From the NCBI GenBank assembly GCA_947448495.1, contig CANFNX010000006.1, forward strand, positions 1 to 39,450: a stretch of 39,450 bases of DNA, written 5' to 3'. Each line of letters starts with the position of its first letter. Position 1 is the first letter of the stretch. Below the pieces are notes generated by a model. It had not been told where the DNA came from and searched no databases. It was given only the letters and a program-made list of their open reading frames with translations. Both the position numbers and the translations under genes were made by a program. This DNA comes from Bacteriovoracaceae bacterium (GTDB lineage Bacteria; Bdellovibrionota; Bacteriovoracia; Bacteriovoracales; Bacteriovoracaceae). Below, piece after piece: positions 1 to 9,701 of this stretch.

Positions 1-1
1 C

Positions 2-1858
2 ACTGTCCAGGCCAGTATGGGAGCGGCGGGACTCAATCCGAGTGTTGGGCCAAACTGTATCGGTAGTTGGGACGTGAAGGTCAGACCTAATGCTGTGGCC
101 TTAAATTATGACGGTGGATCAACTGATTCAGGTACAGATGTTGCCATTTGGCAGGACACCAGTGCCTCAACAGAATATAAAGTTATTTATTCTGCCTACT
201 CTGATACAAATGGAACAATCTTTGTTGAAAAAACAGTCTTTGATGCCAATGGTGTGATTTATAATAATAACTCAACAGGCTTCCAAACTGTCAGCTTTGC
301 CCCTCTTCAATCGGGAACAGTCGCCACGGGTTCTGTCAAAGATATTTCCATCACCGGAACAGCATATCACCTTTATATTGCTTATCAGGCAGCCGAGTCG
401 AGTACCCCGAGCTCTCCGAGAATTCGTATCAGAAGAATTGATAAGCAATATGACTCAACTGGAACTGGTTACGGTTCTAAAACAGATTCAAGTTACCCAC
501 ATCCAGGGAAATTTGGCTTTTTCTATGATAGTGCTCCGACAATGACTGCTCTTTGGCCAACTTCTTCAACTCCGAACATTGGGGTTGTACAGTCGCCATC
601 TTTAGGAGCACCGATACAGGTCAGCTTCTTGGCCGATCTGTCAACTGGTGATAACATCACGACGAATGGTGTTTTGGCGAAGGCCGTCGCAACTCCGAGT
701 ACAGCTCCCAATGTGCTTTGCTCAGGCCCATGTGGAACAAGTGTCAACGCTGGCTACCTCGCAACTTTTATTAATAGTTCCTCAAGCCGTGCTCTACAAG
801 GGGTCACCGCTTATAATGTTTCTGGTATCTCAGACACCTATATCTATGGTGCCCTTTCTGGTTCAGAATACCTGGACATCTCTACTTATGTGACAGGTAA
901 GCTTGGCAAAATTATGCAAATTGGAGGGGTCTGGTATCTGCCTTTCATTGATCAATCGACTGCAGGAACCATCGGAAATATTCGAATGATCTATGCCAGC
1001 GCAGGGGTCTCTAACTATCTTCATTCAAGCTTATCCGTGGGAACCTATGCCTACTCTTCGATTGGTACAGTCAATAATTTTGAAGCCGGCCTAGATTTTA
1101 GTAACAATGTGGTTATTGCAGCTGTGAATACCTCCAATGTTCTTTCACTTTCTAGCTTTGATACTGCTGGAGCTACAGTTACCGCTCCGGTTTCGATCTT
1201 TGGTTCAGTTCCAGTTTCTGCCAGTTCTCTCAGAGTTGGTTTTGGAGTTTCATCCAATAAAAACTTCTTCGTCGCTGCTAAAGTATTAACGGCACTATCA
1301 CCTCTCACTTATGAATGGAAATTTGGTAGTTATAACTCTAGTTTTAACATTAATTTTGAAAATAAAATGACGACCATGTCCTACAACCCTGCTACGTCAA
1401 CCATCCTAGACATTAACAACCTCTATGATGTGAGTATTCAGGCCTATGCCAGCAACACATCCTCGACTACAGAAGCCAGACTTCTTGTGACTTCTAACAA
1501 TGGTGGTAGCAGCGTGAATCTTTACAGTGTGCGCTTCCGTTCAGATAACGAGCTCTCATGTGGCTCTTGTACGCAAATTAATTTAAGTACCGAAACCATG
1601 AGCAGCTCGAAACGGATTGCGACGACACCAGTTTTTGCGATTTCAAATGGTATGACTATTGGCTCAGCTGGATCCAGTGCCACACCTACGGAAAACACTC
1701 GAAATATCTTCTATGGGATCTACCCCGTCAAATTATCAGGTGGGTACTATAGGCCTCAAATAGGTATTTTTAATGCCCAAGTTGAATCCATAGACTCAAC
1801 GACCTCGAGTTCGACAGGACTCTTAGGCCACAGACCTCCTTTCTTCAGCGGAAACTAA
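2..1858 (+). CDS. Putative exported/surface protein, 5'-truncated
   Basis: The reading frame is open to the left edge of the window, so the N-terminus is missing; the first internal ATG is at 17 and has no clear ribosome binding site, so it is probably not the start. About 618 residues are visible. They are rich in Ser, Thr, Gly and Asn with few charged residues, and alternate short hydrophobic and polar stretches, as in beta-rich (propeller- or sandwich-like) secreted proteins. Cysteine pairs occur around CSGPCG and CGSC. No catalytic motif is recognised. The gene ends in a strong terminator and is followed by another large exported protein on the same strand, which suggests an envelope or extracellular role. 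I do not recognise the family and assign no function. Confidence 0.75.
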   Translation, partial: TVQASMGAAGLNPSVGPNCIGSWDVKVRPNAVALNYDGGSTDSGTDVAIWQDTSASTEYKVIYSAYSDTNGTIFVEKTVFDANGVIYNNNSTGFQTVSFAPLQSGTVATGSVKDISITGTAYHLYIAYQAAESSTPSSPRIRIRRIDKQYDSTGTGYGSKTDSSYPHPGKFGFFYDSAPTMTALWPTSSTPNIGVVQSPSLGAPIQVSFLADLSTGDNITTNGVLAKAVATPSTAPNVLCSGPCGTSVNAGYLATFINSSSSRALQGVTAYNVSGISDTYIYGALSGSEYLDISTYVTGKLGKIMQIGGVWYLPFIDQSTAGTIGNIRMIYASAGVSNYLHSSLSVGTYAYSSIGTVNNFEAGLDFSNNVVIAAVNTSNVLSLSSFDTAGATVTAPVSIFGSVPVSASSLRVGFGVSSNKNFFVAAKVLTALSPLTYEWKFGSYNSSFNINFENKMTTMSYNPATSTILDINNLYDVSIQAYASNTSSTTEARLLVTSNNGGSSVNLYSVRFRSDNELSCGSCTQINLSTETMSSSKRIATTPVFAISNGMTIGSAGSSATPTENTRNIFYGIYPVKLSGGYYRPQIGIFNAQVESIDSTTSSSTGLLGHRPPFFSGN

Positions 1859-1866
1859 CTCCAAAG

Positions 1867-1893
1867 GGCATCCGAAAGGATGCCTTTTTTTTT
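1867..1893 (+). terminator. Rho-independent terminator
   Basis: A perfect 7-bp stem (GGCATCC / GGATGCC) with a GAAA tetraloop is followed by nine T residues, 9 nt after the stop codon of the first gene. It separates that gene from the downstream Ig-repeat lipoprotein, so the two are probably not one operon. Confidence 0.92.
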
Positions 1894-1995
1894 GGGCACA
1901 TTCCCTCTGTCATCAAGCTACAAAGGGGTCAATTCTCGACTGAAACTCTAAGTTGTAAATAACTAAGGTAAAATACGAGAACAACGATAGGTTCT

Positions 1996-4900
1996 ATGAT
2001 GAGAAGTACTCTTTTCACATTCTTCATCCTCCTCTTTTTACAGGCCTGTCAGGTCAGTGAAAAAGTTGTGTCTTCAAAAGAATTGACCATCAATAACTAT
2101 CCCCTCACTGACTTTCAGGTTGTCCTCTCCCCAGATGGCTGGAAAAAACTTGGGAGCACCATTTCAATCAAATTAGTACACGCTCATGAATTAACAGTGG
2201 TGGGAACACCATTTATTGAAGTGATGGTTGGAAATCAAGTTCAAAATTTTACCTATCAGTCAGGAAGCGGCACAGATACACTAGTCTTCGGTTACACTGT
2301 GACTTCCTCTGATGAAGATGACAATGGGATTCAAATTCTTAATACGATTCAATTGAATGGTGGCTCTATTACCTATATCGATGCTACCGGAGTGGCGACA
2401 AATACTGTCACGTCATTTAATCCACCGGCCTATGATATTCGAGTCGATGGTGTCATTCCAACTCTTCTTTCAGTTAAAGGCCCCAATAGTGGCAACTATA
2501 TTACGAACTCAAATTTAAATTATGCCATTCGTTTTTCAGAAAATGTTTTTGTTTCTGGTTCGCCAAAAATTGATATTGGTCTCGGTACGGGAACTGTATC
2601 CGCTAAATATAGCGGAGGAACTGGCTCTCGGGTCCTCACTTTTGGATACAAAATTTTAAGCTCCGACTATGATAATGATGGTTTCATTAACGCCTCTAGC
2701 ATTACCCTTTCTCCTTCAAGTAATATTACTATTACCGATCAAGCTGGAAATTCTATTTCCAGCAGTATTCCGGTCCTCTCGTCTCAATCCATCTTAACGG
2801 ATTATAGATTAACCCAGATTGTCTCTGTGACCCCAGCGACTCTCACGGGATTAGCGATTGCTCAACCTGTAGACTTCACGATCCGATTTGCAGAGCCTAT
2901 GGCATTCATCCCATCGGCGAAAATATCACTTCTTCTCCCTTCTGGAATGATTACGGCAAACTATCTGAGCGGTTCCGGATCAACAGATGTAAAATTTCGC
3001 TACTTGGTGCAAAACGGGTTAGAAAATTTTTCCAACATTTCTCTTTTGACACCCGTAGAAGTCACTTCCACTAATAACATTTATATTAATTCGGCCGTTC
3101 CGACTATTATGAGTGTTACCAGTCCAGCTGCAACGACTTACCATCTCGGACAAAACATAGACTTTACTGTGCTTTTTAGTTCTCCGGTCAATGTGACTGG
3201 TTTACCGGCCATTCCCCTCACACTGACAACTGGCCCAGTAAAAGCAAAGTATCTCTCTGGAACTGGAACAAACACTCTTATCTTCCGTTATACTGTCGAA
3301 GCCGAAAAGCAAGACCTAGACGGTATTTCTGTTGGATCTCAGTTGGAGCTCTTAGGTGGGACCATTAAAGATTTAACCAACACGTTCAGTTCTCAATTGG
3401 CATTGCCAACAGTTGTGACGACAGGAGTTTTTGTTGATTCAATTGCTGGTCCTTCGGTTTTGTTCGCCTACGCACCGGCTGCGGCCGTTTACACTGAAGG
3501 GCAGAATTTAGATTTTACCTTGGTCTTTAATCGAGCAGTGACTTTTTCCGGAACACCTAGACTTCCGGTGAATCTGGGTGGAGTCATACCAACAACTGTT
3601 AATGCCACTTTTCAACCGGCCCTTAGTTCTGGAAATACGGCCGTCTTTCGCTATACCGTACAGGTTGGGGATAATGATAGTGATGGACTGACGATCACTG
3701 ATCCTATCGATCTGAATAGTGGAAGTATTGTTGATTCTCTTGGTCTCGCAGCAAATCTCTATTACTCAGCTCCGAATATGACTGGAATTTTTGTAGATGG
3801 TCTTGCCCCTTCTATTTTATCTCTCACGGCACCGGCCAGCGCCACCTATGGGCCAGGCCAAATTCTCACCTTCATCGCGACCTACAATGAAGTCGTCAAT
3901 GTAACAGGCATCCCAACGATTGCGATAACTCTGACAACTGGTACAGTCTATGCCCAATATGCAACGGGGTCTGGAACTAATACTCTGAATTTTACGTATC
4001 AAGTTCAAGCAGGTGATCAAGACGCCGATGGCATTACTCTGATCTCACCTCTTAGTGTTTCATCGGCAACAATTAAAGACAATGTCTCTCATCCACAGTC
4101 ACCACTGACCTTTACGGTTCCAAGCACCACAGGCATTCTCATTGATGGATCAGCGCCTTCTATTACGGCCATGACTGTTTCACCTACAACTGGGACAGTG
4201 ATTTTAGGTCAATCGATTACCTTCACGACCACATGGTCAGAAGCAGTTACATTTTCTGGAAATCCTCGCATTGTTTTAAACATTGGTGGAACCCTTGCTT
4301 ATGCCAATTTTCAGTCATGCTCGTCTACGACTTCTTGCTCTTTTAAATATAGTGTGAGTGCCGGGCATCTTGATACGAACGGAATCACTTTAAATGCCAC
4401 TTCTATAGATGCCTCTCTTGGAACAATCAAAGATGCTTCAGGCAATGATGCTAACCTTAACGTAGCTTCAGTGGTCCCTACCATGACCTCTCTCAATGTT
4501 GATGGTGTGGCCCCGACCATCAGCTCAGTTGTTGTGTCAACCTCTACCAATCATACATATATTATTGGCCAAAATATCGACTTTACTGTGACCTGGTCTG
4601 AACCTGTGACTGTTTCTGGAGCCTCTTATCTCAGTGTTGTAGTTGGTTCTCAAACCCTTAGTGCCACAGGTGTCTCCGGTAACGGGACCAGCACGCATGT
4701 TTACCGCTATACAGTTGCCTCTGGTCATCTTGATAACGATGGAATCAATCTTCACTCAACTGTTTATCCAAGTGGAGGCTCACTCATTCACGATGCCAAC
4801 TGGAATACGGCCAATCTTTCTTTTACCCCTCCGCAAATGAATCTGGTCACGGTTGATGGTGTTCTCCCTACTATCGGACTCATTACACCACCGAATAATG

Positions 4901-6678
4901 ACACCTATCATCTTGGAGAACTGCTGACTTTTACCTTTAATTGGAGTGAACCAATCACAGTCAACACGTCTGGTGGAACACCAACATTAAATATTATTCT
5001 CAGTGGCTCGGCCATGGTCAAAATAGCGTCTTATAATTCTCTCATGAGTACACCAACCAAAATGGTGTTCAGCTATACTGTTGCATCAGGAGATTTAGAT
5101 GCTGATGGAATACAGATTGATCCACAAATATATTTGAATGGTGCGGTAATTACTGATAGTCCCGGTAACCTCGCAGCAACCCCTATCTCTTTTAATTCGC
5201 CAGTTCTTAGCGGAGTTAAGGTGGATGGTGTTCGCCCAATTATTACAAGTATGACTCCTCCTCCTGACGGTTACTACGGAGTTGGAAGCAATGTGAATTT
5301 TACACTCCACTTTTCTGAAGCTATTACGGTTACCGGTTCGCCTTATGTACAAATTAAATTTGGATCAACTTATAAAAATGCTTACTACTCCTCTGGCTCA
5401 ATGACGAATGACATTGTTTTTACTTACACAGTTGGAGTCACCAATAACGGTTTAAATGCTGGAACGACATTTTATTCACCAGTGATTCTCAATGGTGGAA
5501 CCCTACAAGATGGCCCTGGAAATGATGCGGTTTTAACGTTTGCAGGATCCACTTATGCAGGAGTAGTTGTTGATGGCGTTTTACCTGTCGCTTCTTCTGC
5601 CGTCTCAGAGAACTTAACCAGCACTTCCAATCATGCCTCATTTAAACCCGGTCAAATCATGTCTTTCAAACTCATTTTTAGTGAATCAGTGAATGTAACT
5701 GGCTCTCCCAAAATTAGGCTGGATATTGAAGGCAATATTCGCTACGCCCTCTATGCAAGTGGAACAGGAACAAACACTCTGCGATTCAATTACACAGTGG
5801 ATGCGGCGAATGCTCTCCTCGATTTAAATGGCGTAAATACAGATACAAGTATGGATCTTACGACGGGAACAATTACGGATCTCGCTGGAAATGCTTACAC
5901 AGGATCTTTTAGTTTTTCTGAAATCGATTACATTCACTACACAGGAATGGTCGGTCGGTATCATATCACTTCACAAGATATCTCAACCAGCGCCTGTCAC
6001 TCAGGTCTATTATGTGCAACCCAAGTGCGGGATCTCGCTGGGTCCAATCATCTCAATTACAATGGTGGCACAACGATTGGACCCATTGTTCATTCGAGCG
6101 GATTTGGAACCGGTAACACTGGCTATCTTGAGTTTGAACAACGAACGACAAGTTGGGAAAATAACTCTCTGAAATTTAGTCAATCGAAGACCATAAAGTA
6201 TGTCTTTATTGTTGTCAAAACTCCAACGAACCCTTCCAATACTGCCGGTGTGATGAAAGATTTTCTTCTTCTCAGAAGATATGATTACACGACAAGTAAT
6301 GAGCGCTCTCCGTTCCTGTTTAGTTCAAGTGGAACTAGCGGTGCTCAGAATCGGTACCTCTTTTATGATTACCAAACCTCACCTTATAAAGGTGGGAAAT
6401 CGAGATGGAATGCCAATCCTTGGGATACAACTTACGCTTCCATGAAAAATTTTGTTTGGATGGAGAACTCTACTGCCATTTATTCATATGATTATGAAAA
6501 TCCTCAAATATACTATTCAAATTCTTCAAAGATTGGAGGATATAAGAACGCCTCAAATACGGGGGGATTTAACGGCCAGTTAGCAGAATTTATCTACATG
6601 ACCACCGATACAGATATCGACGCCACAAAGTTAGATCAGATTGTTAACCAACTCAATGGTATCCACGGAGCTTACTAA
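1996..6678 (+). CDS. Large Ig-like-repeat lipoprotein with LamG-like C-terminal domain
   Basis: The product is 1560 residues. A short hydrophobic signal peptide ends in LQAC (Cys18), a lipobox, and Gln follows the Cys, so outer-membrane anchoring is likely. Residues about 25-1310 form roughly 11 tandem repeats of about 115-120 residues. Each has a recognisable course: (V)xPxIxS, YxxGQxIxFTxxxSExVxVxGxPxI, YxSGSGTxTLxFxYTV, DxDGI, LNGGTIxDxxGN and VDG. These resemble SwmB/Big-type Ig-like repeats of bacterial surface proteins. Repeats 1-3 are the most diverged and 4-11 the most regular. The last 250 residues look like a concanavalin/LamG-type jelly roll, ending in a FNGQLAEFIYM-like strand and a short helix. 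A role in surface binding or adhesion is inferred from architecture only. ATGs at 1996 and 1999 are both possible starts. Confidence 0.88.
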   Translation: MMRSTLFTFFILLFLQACQVSEKVVSSKELTINNYPLTDFQVVLSPDGWKKLGSTISIKLVHAHELTVVGTPFIEVMVGNQVQNFTYQSGSGTDTLVFGYTVTSSDEDDNGIQILNTIQLNGGSITYIDATGVATNTVTSFNPPAYDIRVDGVIPTLLSVKGPNSGNYITNSNLNYAIRFSENVFVSGSPKIDIGLGTGTVSAKYSGGTGSRVLTFGYKILSSDYDNDGFINASSITLSPSSNITITDQAGNSISSSIPVLSSQSILTDYRLTQIVSVTPATLTGLAIAQPVDFTIRFAEPMAFIPSAKISLLLPSGMITANYLSGSGSTDVKFRYLVQNGLENFSNISLLTPVEVTSTNNIYINSAVPTIMSVTSPAATTYHLGQNIDFTVLFSSPVNVTGLPAIPLTLTTGPVKAKYLSGTGTNTLIFRYTVEAEKQDLDGISVGSQLELLGGTIKDLTNTFSSQLALPTVVTTGVFVDSIAGPSVLFAYAPAAAVYTEGQNLDFTLVFNRAVTFSGTPRLPVNLGGVIPTTVNATFQPALSSGNTAVFRYTVQVGDNDSDGLTITDPIDLNSGSIVDSLGLAANLYYSAPNMTGIFVDGLAPSILSLTAPASATYGPGQILTFIATYNEVVNVTGIPTIAITLTTGTVYAQYATGSGTNTLNFTYQVQAGDQDADGITLISPLSVSSATIKDNVSHPQSPLTFTVPSTTGILIDGSAPSITAMTVSPTTGTVILGQSITFTTTWSEAVTFSGNPRIVLNIGGTLAYANFQSCSSTTSCSFKYSVSAGHLDTNGITLNATSIDASLGTIKDASGNDANLNVASVVPTMTSLNVDGVAPTISSVVVSTSTNHTYIIGQNIDFTVTWSEPVTVSGASYLSVVVGSQTLSATGVSGNGTSTHVYRYTVASGHLDNDGINLHSTVYPSGGSLIHDANWNTANLSFTPPQMNLVTVDGVLPTIGLITPPNNDTYHLGELLTFTFNWSEPITVNTSGGTPTLNIILSGSAMVKIASYNSLMSTPTKMVFSYTVASGDLDADGIQIDPQIYLNGAVITDSPGNLAATPISFNSPVLSGVKVDGVRPIITSMTPPPDGYYGVGSNVNFTLHFSEAITVTGSPYVQIKFGSTYKNAYYSSGSMTNDIVFTYTVGVTNNGLNAGTTFYSPVILNGGTLQDGPGNDAVLTFAGSTYAGVVVDGVLPVASSAVSENLTSTSNHASFKPGQIMSFKLIFSESVNVTGSPKIRLDIEGNIRYALYASGTGTNTLRFNYTVDAANALLDLNGVNTDTSMDLTTGTITDLAGNAYTGSFSFSEIDYIHYTGMVGRYHITSQDISTSACHSGLLCATQVRDLAGSNHLNYNGGTTIGPIVHSSGFGTGNTGYLEFEQRTTSWENNSLKFSQSKTIKYVFIVVKTPTNPSNTAGVMKDFLLLRRYDYTTSNERSPFLFSSSGTSGAQNRYLFYDYQTSPYKGGKSRWNANPWDTTYASMKNFVWMENSTAIYSYDYENPQIYYSNSSKIGGYKNASNTGGFNGQLAEFIYMTTDTDIDATKLDQIVNQLNGIHGAY

Positions 6679-6732
6679 TCTGCTCAACTAATCTTTCATT
6701 TGAAAATTTAACCGACATGCTATGATAAGAAG

Positions 6733-7617
6733 ATGCGTGTCCGTTTGTTTATTTTTTGTCTTCTGAGTTTTCTGAGCCTTTCGGCCCAGGCCTTTGAACT
6801 GATCATGATTCAGGCCGTATCCGATTCCAGACGCACCTTCATCACCCGCAACGGAAAACGACAAGGTATCGCTCGAGGAGTCACGGGCACCTTCACGGCC
6901 GAAGATATTTCGGTTCTCGCCAAGGCGATCAATGTCACCGGAAATTTCACTCAATGGGAGCTTCTCAATCAAGAGGCCCGATTGCCTTTTGAGAAGGGAA
7001 AGATAGTGACCTATTATCCGGCCAATGAGTATCTTTGGGCCCTCACCACCGAAACAGAGAGACGAAAATACATTCGCAGTGAAATTCCCCACGATAAACG
7101 CTCCTGGGTATTTAAGGGAGCCCTCACTCGCGGTCTTTCTGAATCTGTTTCCGATGTTGCGGCCACTACCACTCAACGGGGTGGATTTTTAGGTGAAGTA
7201 TACTTTGAAAAAGATATCACTGAATCGATTGCCTTTGATCTTGGCGCCCGCTACGAGCGAGAGGTGGTCAATTACACGGGAGCTTCCCTTATAACTGTTC
7301 GCTCACTGGCCATCTTTGATATTATTTATTATTTCAACTTTCTTCGTGAATATCTTAATGGGCGCTTCTACCTCGCTGGAGGTATGGGTTATGGGATGTC
7401 GAACACCTCAACCGTAGGGCTCTCTCAATCGGGACCAGTTTCCCTCCTTCCTGTAGTCAAGCTAGGTGTCGCCCTCCCCTTTAATGAAACCTGGGAATTT
7501 CTCACCGACGGCGCCCTGGAAAGCTTCCAAACCAGTGAAAAACAACAAAGTGGCCGTACTCAAACCACCACTCAAACCAACTTTAAATTCGGTTTTGGTC
7601 TACGCCGTTTCTTCTAA
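6733..7617 (+). CDS. Outer-membrane beta-barrel protein
   Basis: The product is 294 residues with a clear N-terminal signal peptide (residues 1-20, cleavage near AQA-FE). Residues about 130-294 alternate polar and hydrophobic positions with aromatic girdles, for example in FDLGARYERE, FYLAGGMGYGM and FKFGFGLRRFF. The protein ends in Phe, as expected of a BAM-assembled outer-membrane barrel. The first 110 residues after the signal could form a small periplasmic or SH3-like domain. A TATGAT box preceded by TG lies only 7-12 nt before the ATG, so the transcript may have a very short leader, and no strong ribosome binding site is visible. Exact function is unknown. Confidence 0.8.
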   Translation: MRVRLFIFCLLSFLSLSAQAFELIMIQAVSDSRRTFITRNGKRQGIARGVTGTFTAEDISVLAKAINVTGNFTQWELLNQEARLPFEKGKIVTYYPANEYLWALTTETERRKYIRSEIPHDKRSWVFKGALTRGLSESVSDVAATTTQRGGFLGEVYFEKDITESIAFDLGARYEREVVNYTGASLITVRSLAIFDIIYYFNFLREYLNGRFYLAGGMGYGMSNTSTVGLSQSGPVSLLPVVKLGVALPFNETWEFLTDGALESFQTSEKQQSGRTQTTTQTNFKFGFGLRRFF

Positions 7618-7699
7618 ACTTGAGACAGTCACTGTAAATATTTCACCACCAAAATGGCCTTCTTTCTTCAGGTGCTAAAATCCATAAAAAGGGTGTTTT

Positions 7700-8551
7700 A
7701 TGCATATTCATCTCAAAGTCTTTCAATTGATAATTCTATCGATGGTGTTGTCGGCCATGGTCCATGCGAGCCCTAATGACCTGGAAGATATCCTTCATTC
7801 AGAATTATCCAATACCGAAGTCAGTGACATAAGCGTGAGCAAAATTTCATCGCTTCAGGAAATGATCGATAGTCTCGAGGCTTGCAAAGAACGGGATATC
7901 ATCTTTCATGAAGAAGATTATGGGGATTACACGAGCTATGCTTTCGGTTGTCACATGGACAATACCGATCTCACAACAGCTGAAATTTTAGTTAATAAAA
8001 ACAATCAAGGCGAAAAAATTATCAGTTATCAAGAGCTCTCATTTAATCACTATCCCATGAACGCTTATCAATTCAATTCACTGTTTCTTAGTTTACAGTT
8101 TGCCAGCGTAACGTCCTCACAGTCTGTGACTCCTGGTATACGTGCTCTTTTCTCATTGGCCAAAGTCGGAGTGCCTGTAGGACTTTCATTTAAGGCGGCA
8201 AAAATTGTTTCACCTGTTCGATTAGATTGGCAAAAACATTACATTGCAGGAGCGATTATTTCCGGGGTGACGATTTTATCATCAGATGTCTTGATCATGT
8301 CGTCGAACAACCCTCGCATTCGTCAGATGAGTGATTTTCAAAAAGATATGCTTTGTTCAGTGGCCGGCCTCATCGGAAGTATAATGGCAGGAGTGACCAA
8401 AGAAGTTCGTGATAAAGTGACAGGGCTTGGTCATCCAGAAGTGAATGACGCCCTTTATACGGCAGCAGGAGGTGCTTCTGTGGCACTAACCTTCACTATC
8501 CCCATAGCATCTTTGTTAAAACCAAAGTCTCGCCCCCAAGTGCTTTTTTAG
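7700..8551 (+). CDS. Exported membrane protein with YfiM/DUF2279-like C-terminal region
   Basis: The product is 283 residues with a signal peptide (about residues 1-23, cleavage near VHA-SP) and an AAGGGT ribosome binding site. Residues about 25-150 are acidic and unrecognised. The C-terminal half has two or three hydrophobic helices carrying a pattern that recalls the YfiM/DUF2279 family: DWQKHYIAG, then AGVTKEVRD, then GHPEVNDALYTAAGG. In that family such D..H, AG..KE..D and D....GG signatures mark a small membrane domain of unknown function. The assignment is by pattern memory, not alignment. The gene ends 11 nt before a bidirectional hairpin terminator. Confidence 0.7.
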   Translation: MHIHLKVFQLIILSMVLSAMVHASPNDLEDILHSELSNTEVSDISVSKISSLQEMIDSLEACKERDIIFHEEDYGDYTSYAFGCHMDNTDLTTAEILVNKNNQGEKIISYQELSFNHYPMNAYQFNSLFLSLQFASVTSSQSVTPGIRALFSLAKVGVPVGLSFKAAKIVSPVRLDWQKHYIAGAIISGVTILSSDVLIMSSNNPRIRQMSDFQKDMLCSVAGLIGSIMAGVTKEVRDKVTGLGHPEVNDALYTAAGGASVALTFTIPIASLLKPKSRPQVLF

Positions 8552-8553
8552 GC

Positions 8554-8583
8554 AAAAAAAAAGGCCCGCTTTCGCGGGCCTTT
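8554..8583. terminator. Bidirectional terminator between convergent genes
   Basis: The hairpin GGCCCGC-TTTC-GCGGGCC (8563-8580) is preceded by nine A residues and followed by only three T residues. Read on the minus strand it has a nine-U tail, so it mainly terminates the oxygenase gene at 8595-9545, with weaker function for the plus-strand gene. Confidence 0.9.
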
Positions 8584-8594
8584 CAATCAAGGAA

Positions 8595-9545
8595 TTACTT
8601 TTTCATCAATCCAATTTCTTTCAAACGAATCATCAACCATTCATGAGAATTGATTGGCTCATATTTCGCTCCAGTTCCAACACAAGAAGGAACACAAGAA
8701 AGAACTGTATCAGGATTTGGATGAACAAAAAATGGCATAGAATAACGATTTGTGGAAGCATCATCTGGGTTCACCACTCGATGAGTGGTGGCAGGGATCA
8801 CGTCATTTGTCAGACGAGAAAGCATATCGCCTGAATCAACCACAAGTTGCTTATCAGTGGTTTTTACTGGCAACCATTTTCCATCGCGATCAAGAAGTTC
8901 AAGACCAGAAGTCGTTGCACCAACCATCACAGTGATGAGGTTAATATCTTCATGAGCTGCAGAACGAACTGAATTTTTTGGAGCACGAGCGTCTAGAGGC
9001 GGGTAATGAATAGGACGAAGAATGGAGTTACCATCCTGAAGCATACTTCTGAAATAAGCTTGAGGAACATCTAGCGCCATCCCGAGAGCGTCTAGAACAA
9101 CGATAGAAGTTGTATCAAGAGCATTATAAAGTTTAAGGAAAGTATCTTTGAACTCAGCAATTTCTGTTGGCCAGATATTGTCTGGAAAATATTGTTTCAT
9201 ATTTGGGTTCACAAGAGTCTCACGACCGACATGCCAAAACTCTTTTAAATCTGGATAAGGAGAATTTTTAGCATGCTCAACACCAAAAGCAGTATATCCA
9301 CGCTGACCGCCACCCTCTTTACATACATACTTCTTCTTAGTTTCTTCGTTTAACTGAAAGAATTCATGAATCAAGCTGTAGGCCTTATCCGTGACAGCAT
9401 AATCCACCGGGTGATCAACCAGAACAATAAATCCATAGTCTTTAAGACCAGAGAAGAGATTATTAACAAAAGCAACTTTATCGTTGTTAGAACCGTTTAA
9501 AAAACTCATTAGACTTAGTTCAGGTACTTTTCTCATGGTGTCCAT
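8595..9545 (-). CDS. Isopenicillin-N-synthase-like 2-oxoglutarate/Fe(II) oxygenase
   Basis: The product is 316 residues, the usual length of the IPNS-like non-haem iron oxygenase family. The N-terminal DIOX_N-type region contains YGFIVLVDHP and GYTAFGVEHAK...DLKEFWHVGRE. The double-stranded beta-helix core has His198 and Asp200 (AHEDINLI) and His255 (THRVVNP) as the iron facial triad, and RYS (267-269) as the likely 2-oxoglutarate-binding Arg-x-Ser. The substrate cannot be deduced; similar proteins hydroxylate or desaturate small molecules. The start at 9545 follows an ACGGAGGT ribosome binding site with a short 4-nt spacer; a second ATG at 9536 is an alternative. Upstream lies a 9-bp sequence complementary to this ribosome binding site (see the regulatory entry). 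Confidence 0.9.
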   Translation of the reverse strand: MDTMRKVPELSLMSFLNGSNNDKVAFVNNLFSGLKDYGFIVLVDHPVDYAVTDKAYSLIHEFFQLNEETKKKYVCKEGGGQRGYTAFGVEHAKNSPYPDLKEFWHVGRETLVNPNMKQYFPDNIWPTEIAEFKDTFLKLYNALDTTSIVVLDALGMALDVPQAYFRSMLQDGNSILRPIHYPPLDARAPKNSVRSAAHEDINLITVMVGATTSGLELLDRDGKWLPVKTTDKQLVVDSGDMLSRLTNDVIPATTHRVVNPDDASTNRYSMPFFVHPNPDTVLSCVPSCVGTGAKYEPINSHEWLMIRLKEIGLMKK

Positions 9546-9547
9546 GG

Positions 9548-9601
9548 GACCTCCGTTGGTTATGAATAGTACTATCTAAATAATCTTCGATGACGGAGGT
9601 C
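9548..9601 (-). promoter_or_regulatory. Inverted repeat covering the oxygenase ribosome binding site
   Basis: A perfect 9-bp inverted repeat (GACCTCCGT at 9548-9556, ACGGAGGTC at 9593-9601, 36-nt loop). In the minus-strand mRNA the proximal arm is the Shine-Dalgarno sequence itself, so the leader could fold to hide it. A palindrome ATAGTACTAT (9566-9575) lies in the loop. If transcription starts inside the loop, the repeat would instead be an operator. Function is inference. Confidence 0.45.
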
Positions 9602-9701
9602 GTCTATAAAAAAAATTAGATGGGTCCTAGCTGAAAAATACCCTAGAATTTTTACATGGTTTTATAAGTTTTTCTTATAAGACAGAGGGGTTGATCGGCC
9701 T

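Noticed and set aside
6688-7176. 162-codon frame on the minus strand
   Set aside because: It is antisense to the outer-membrane barrel gene, whose signal peptide and barrel pattern are convincing; the antisense translation has no such features.
9662-9680. TTATAAG-TTTTT-CTTATAA hairpin downstream of the DUF2252 gene
   Set aside because: The stem is entirely weak AT pairs apart from one GC, and no U tract follows on the minus strand, so it is not listed as a terminator.
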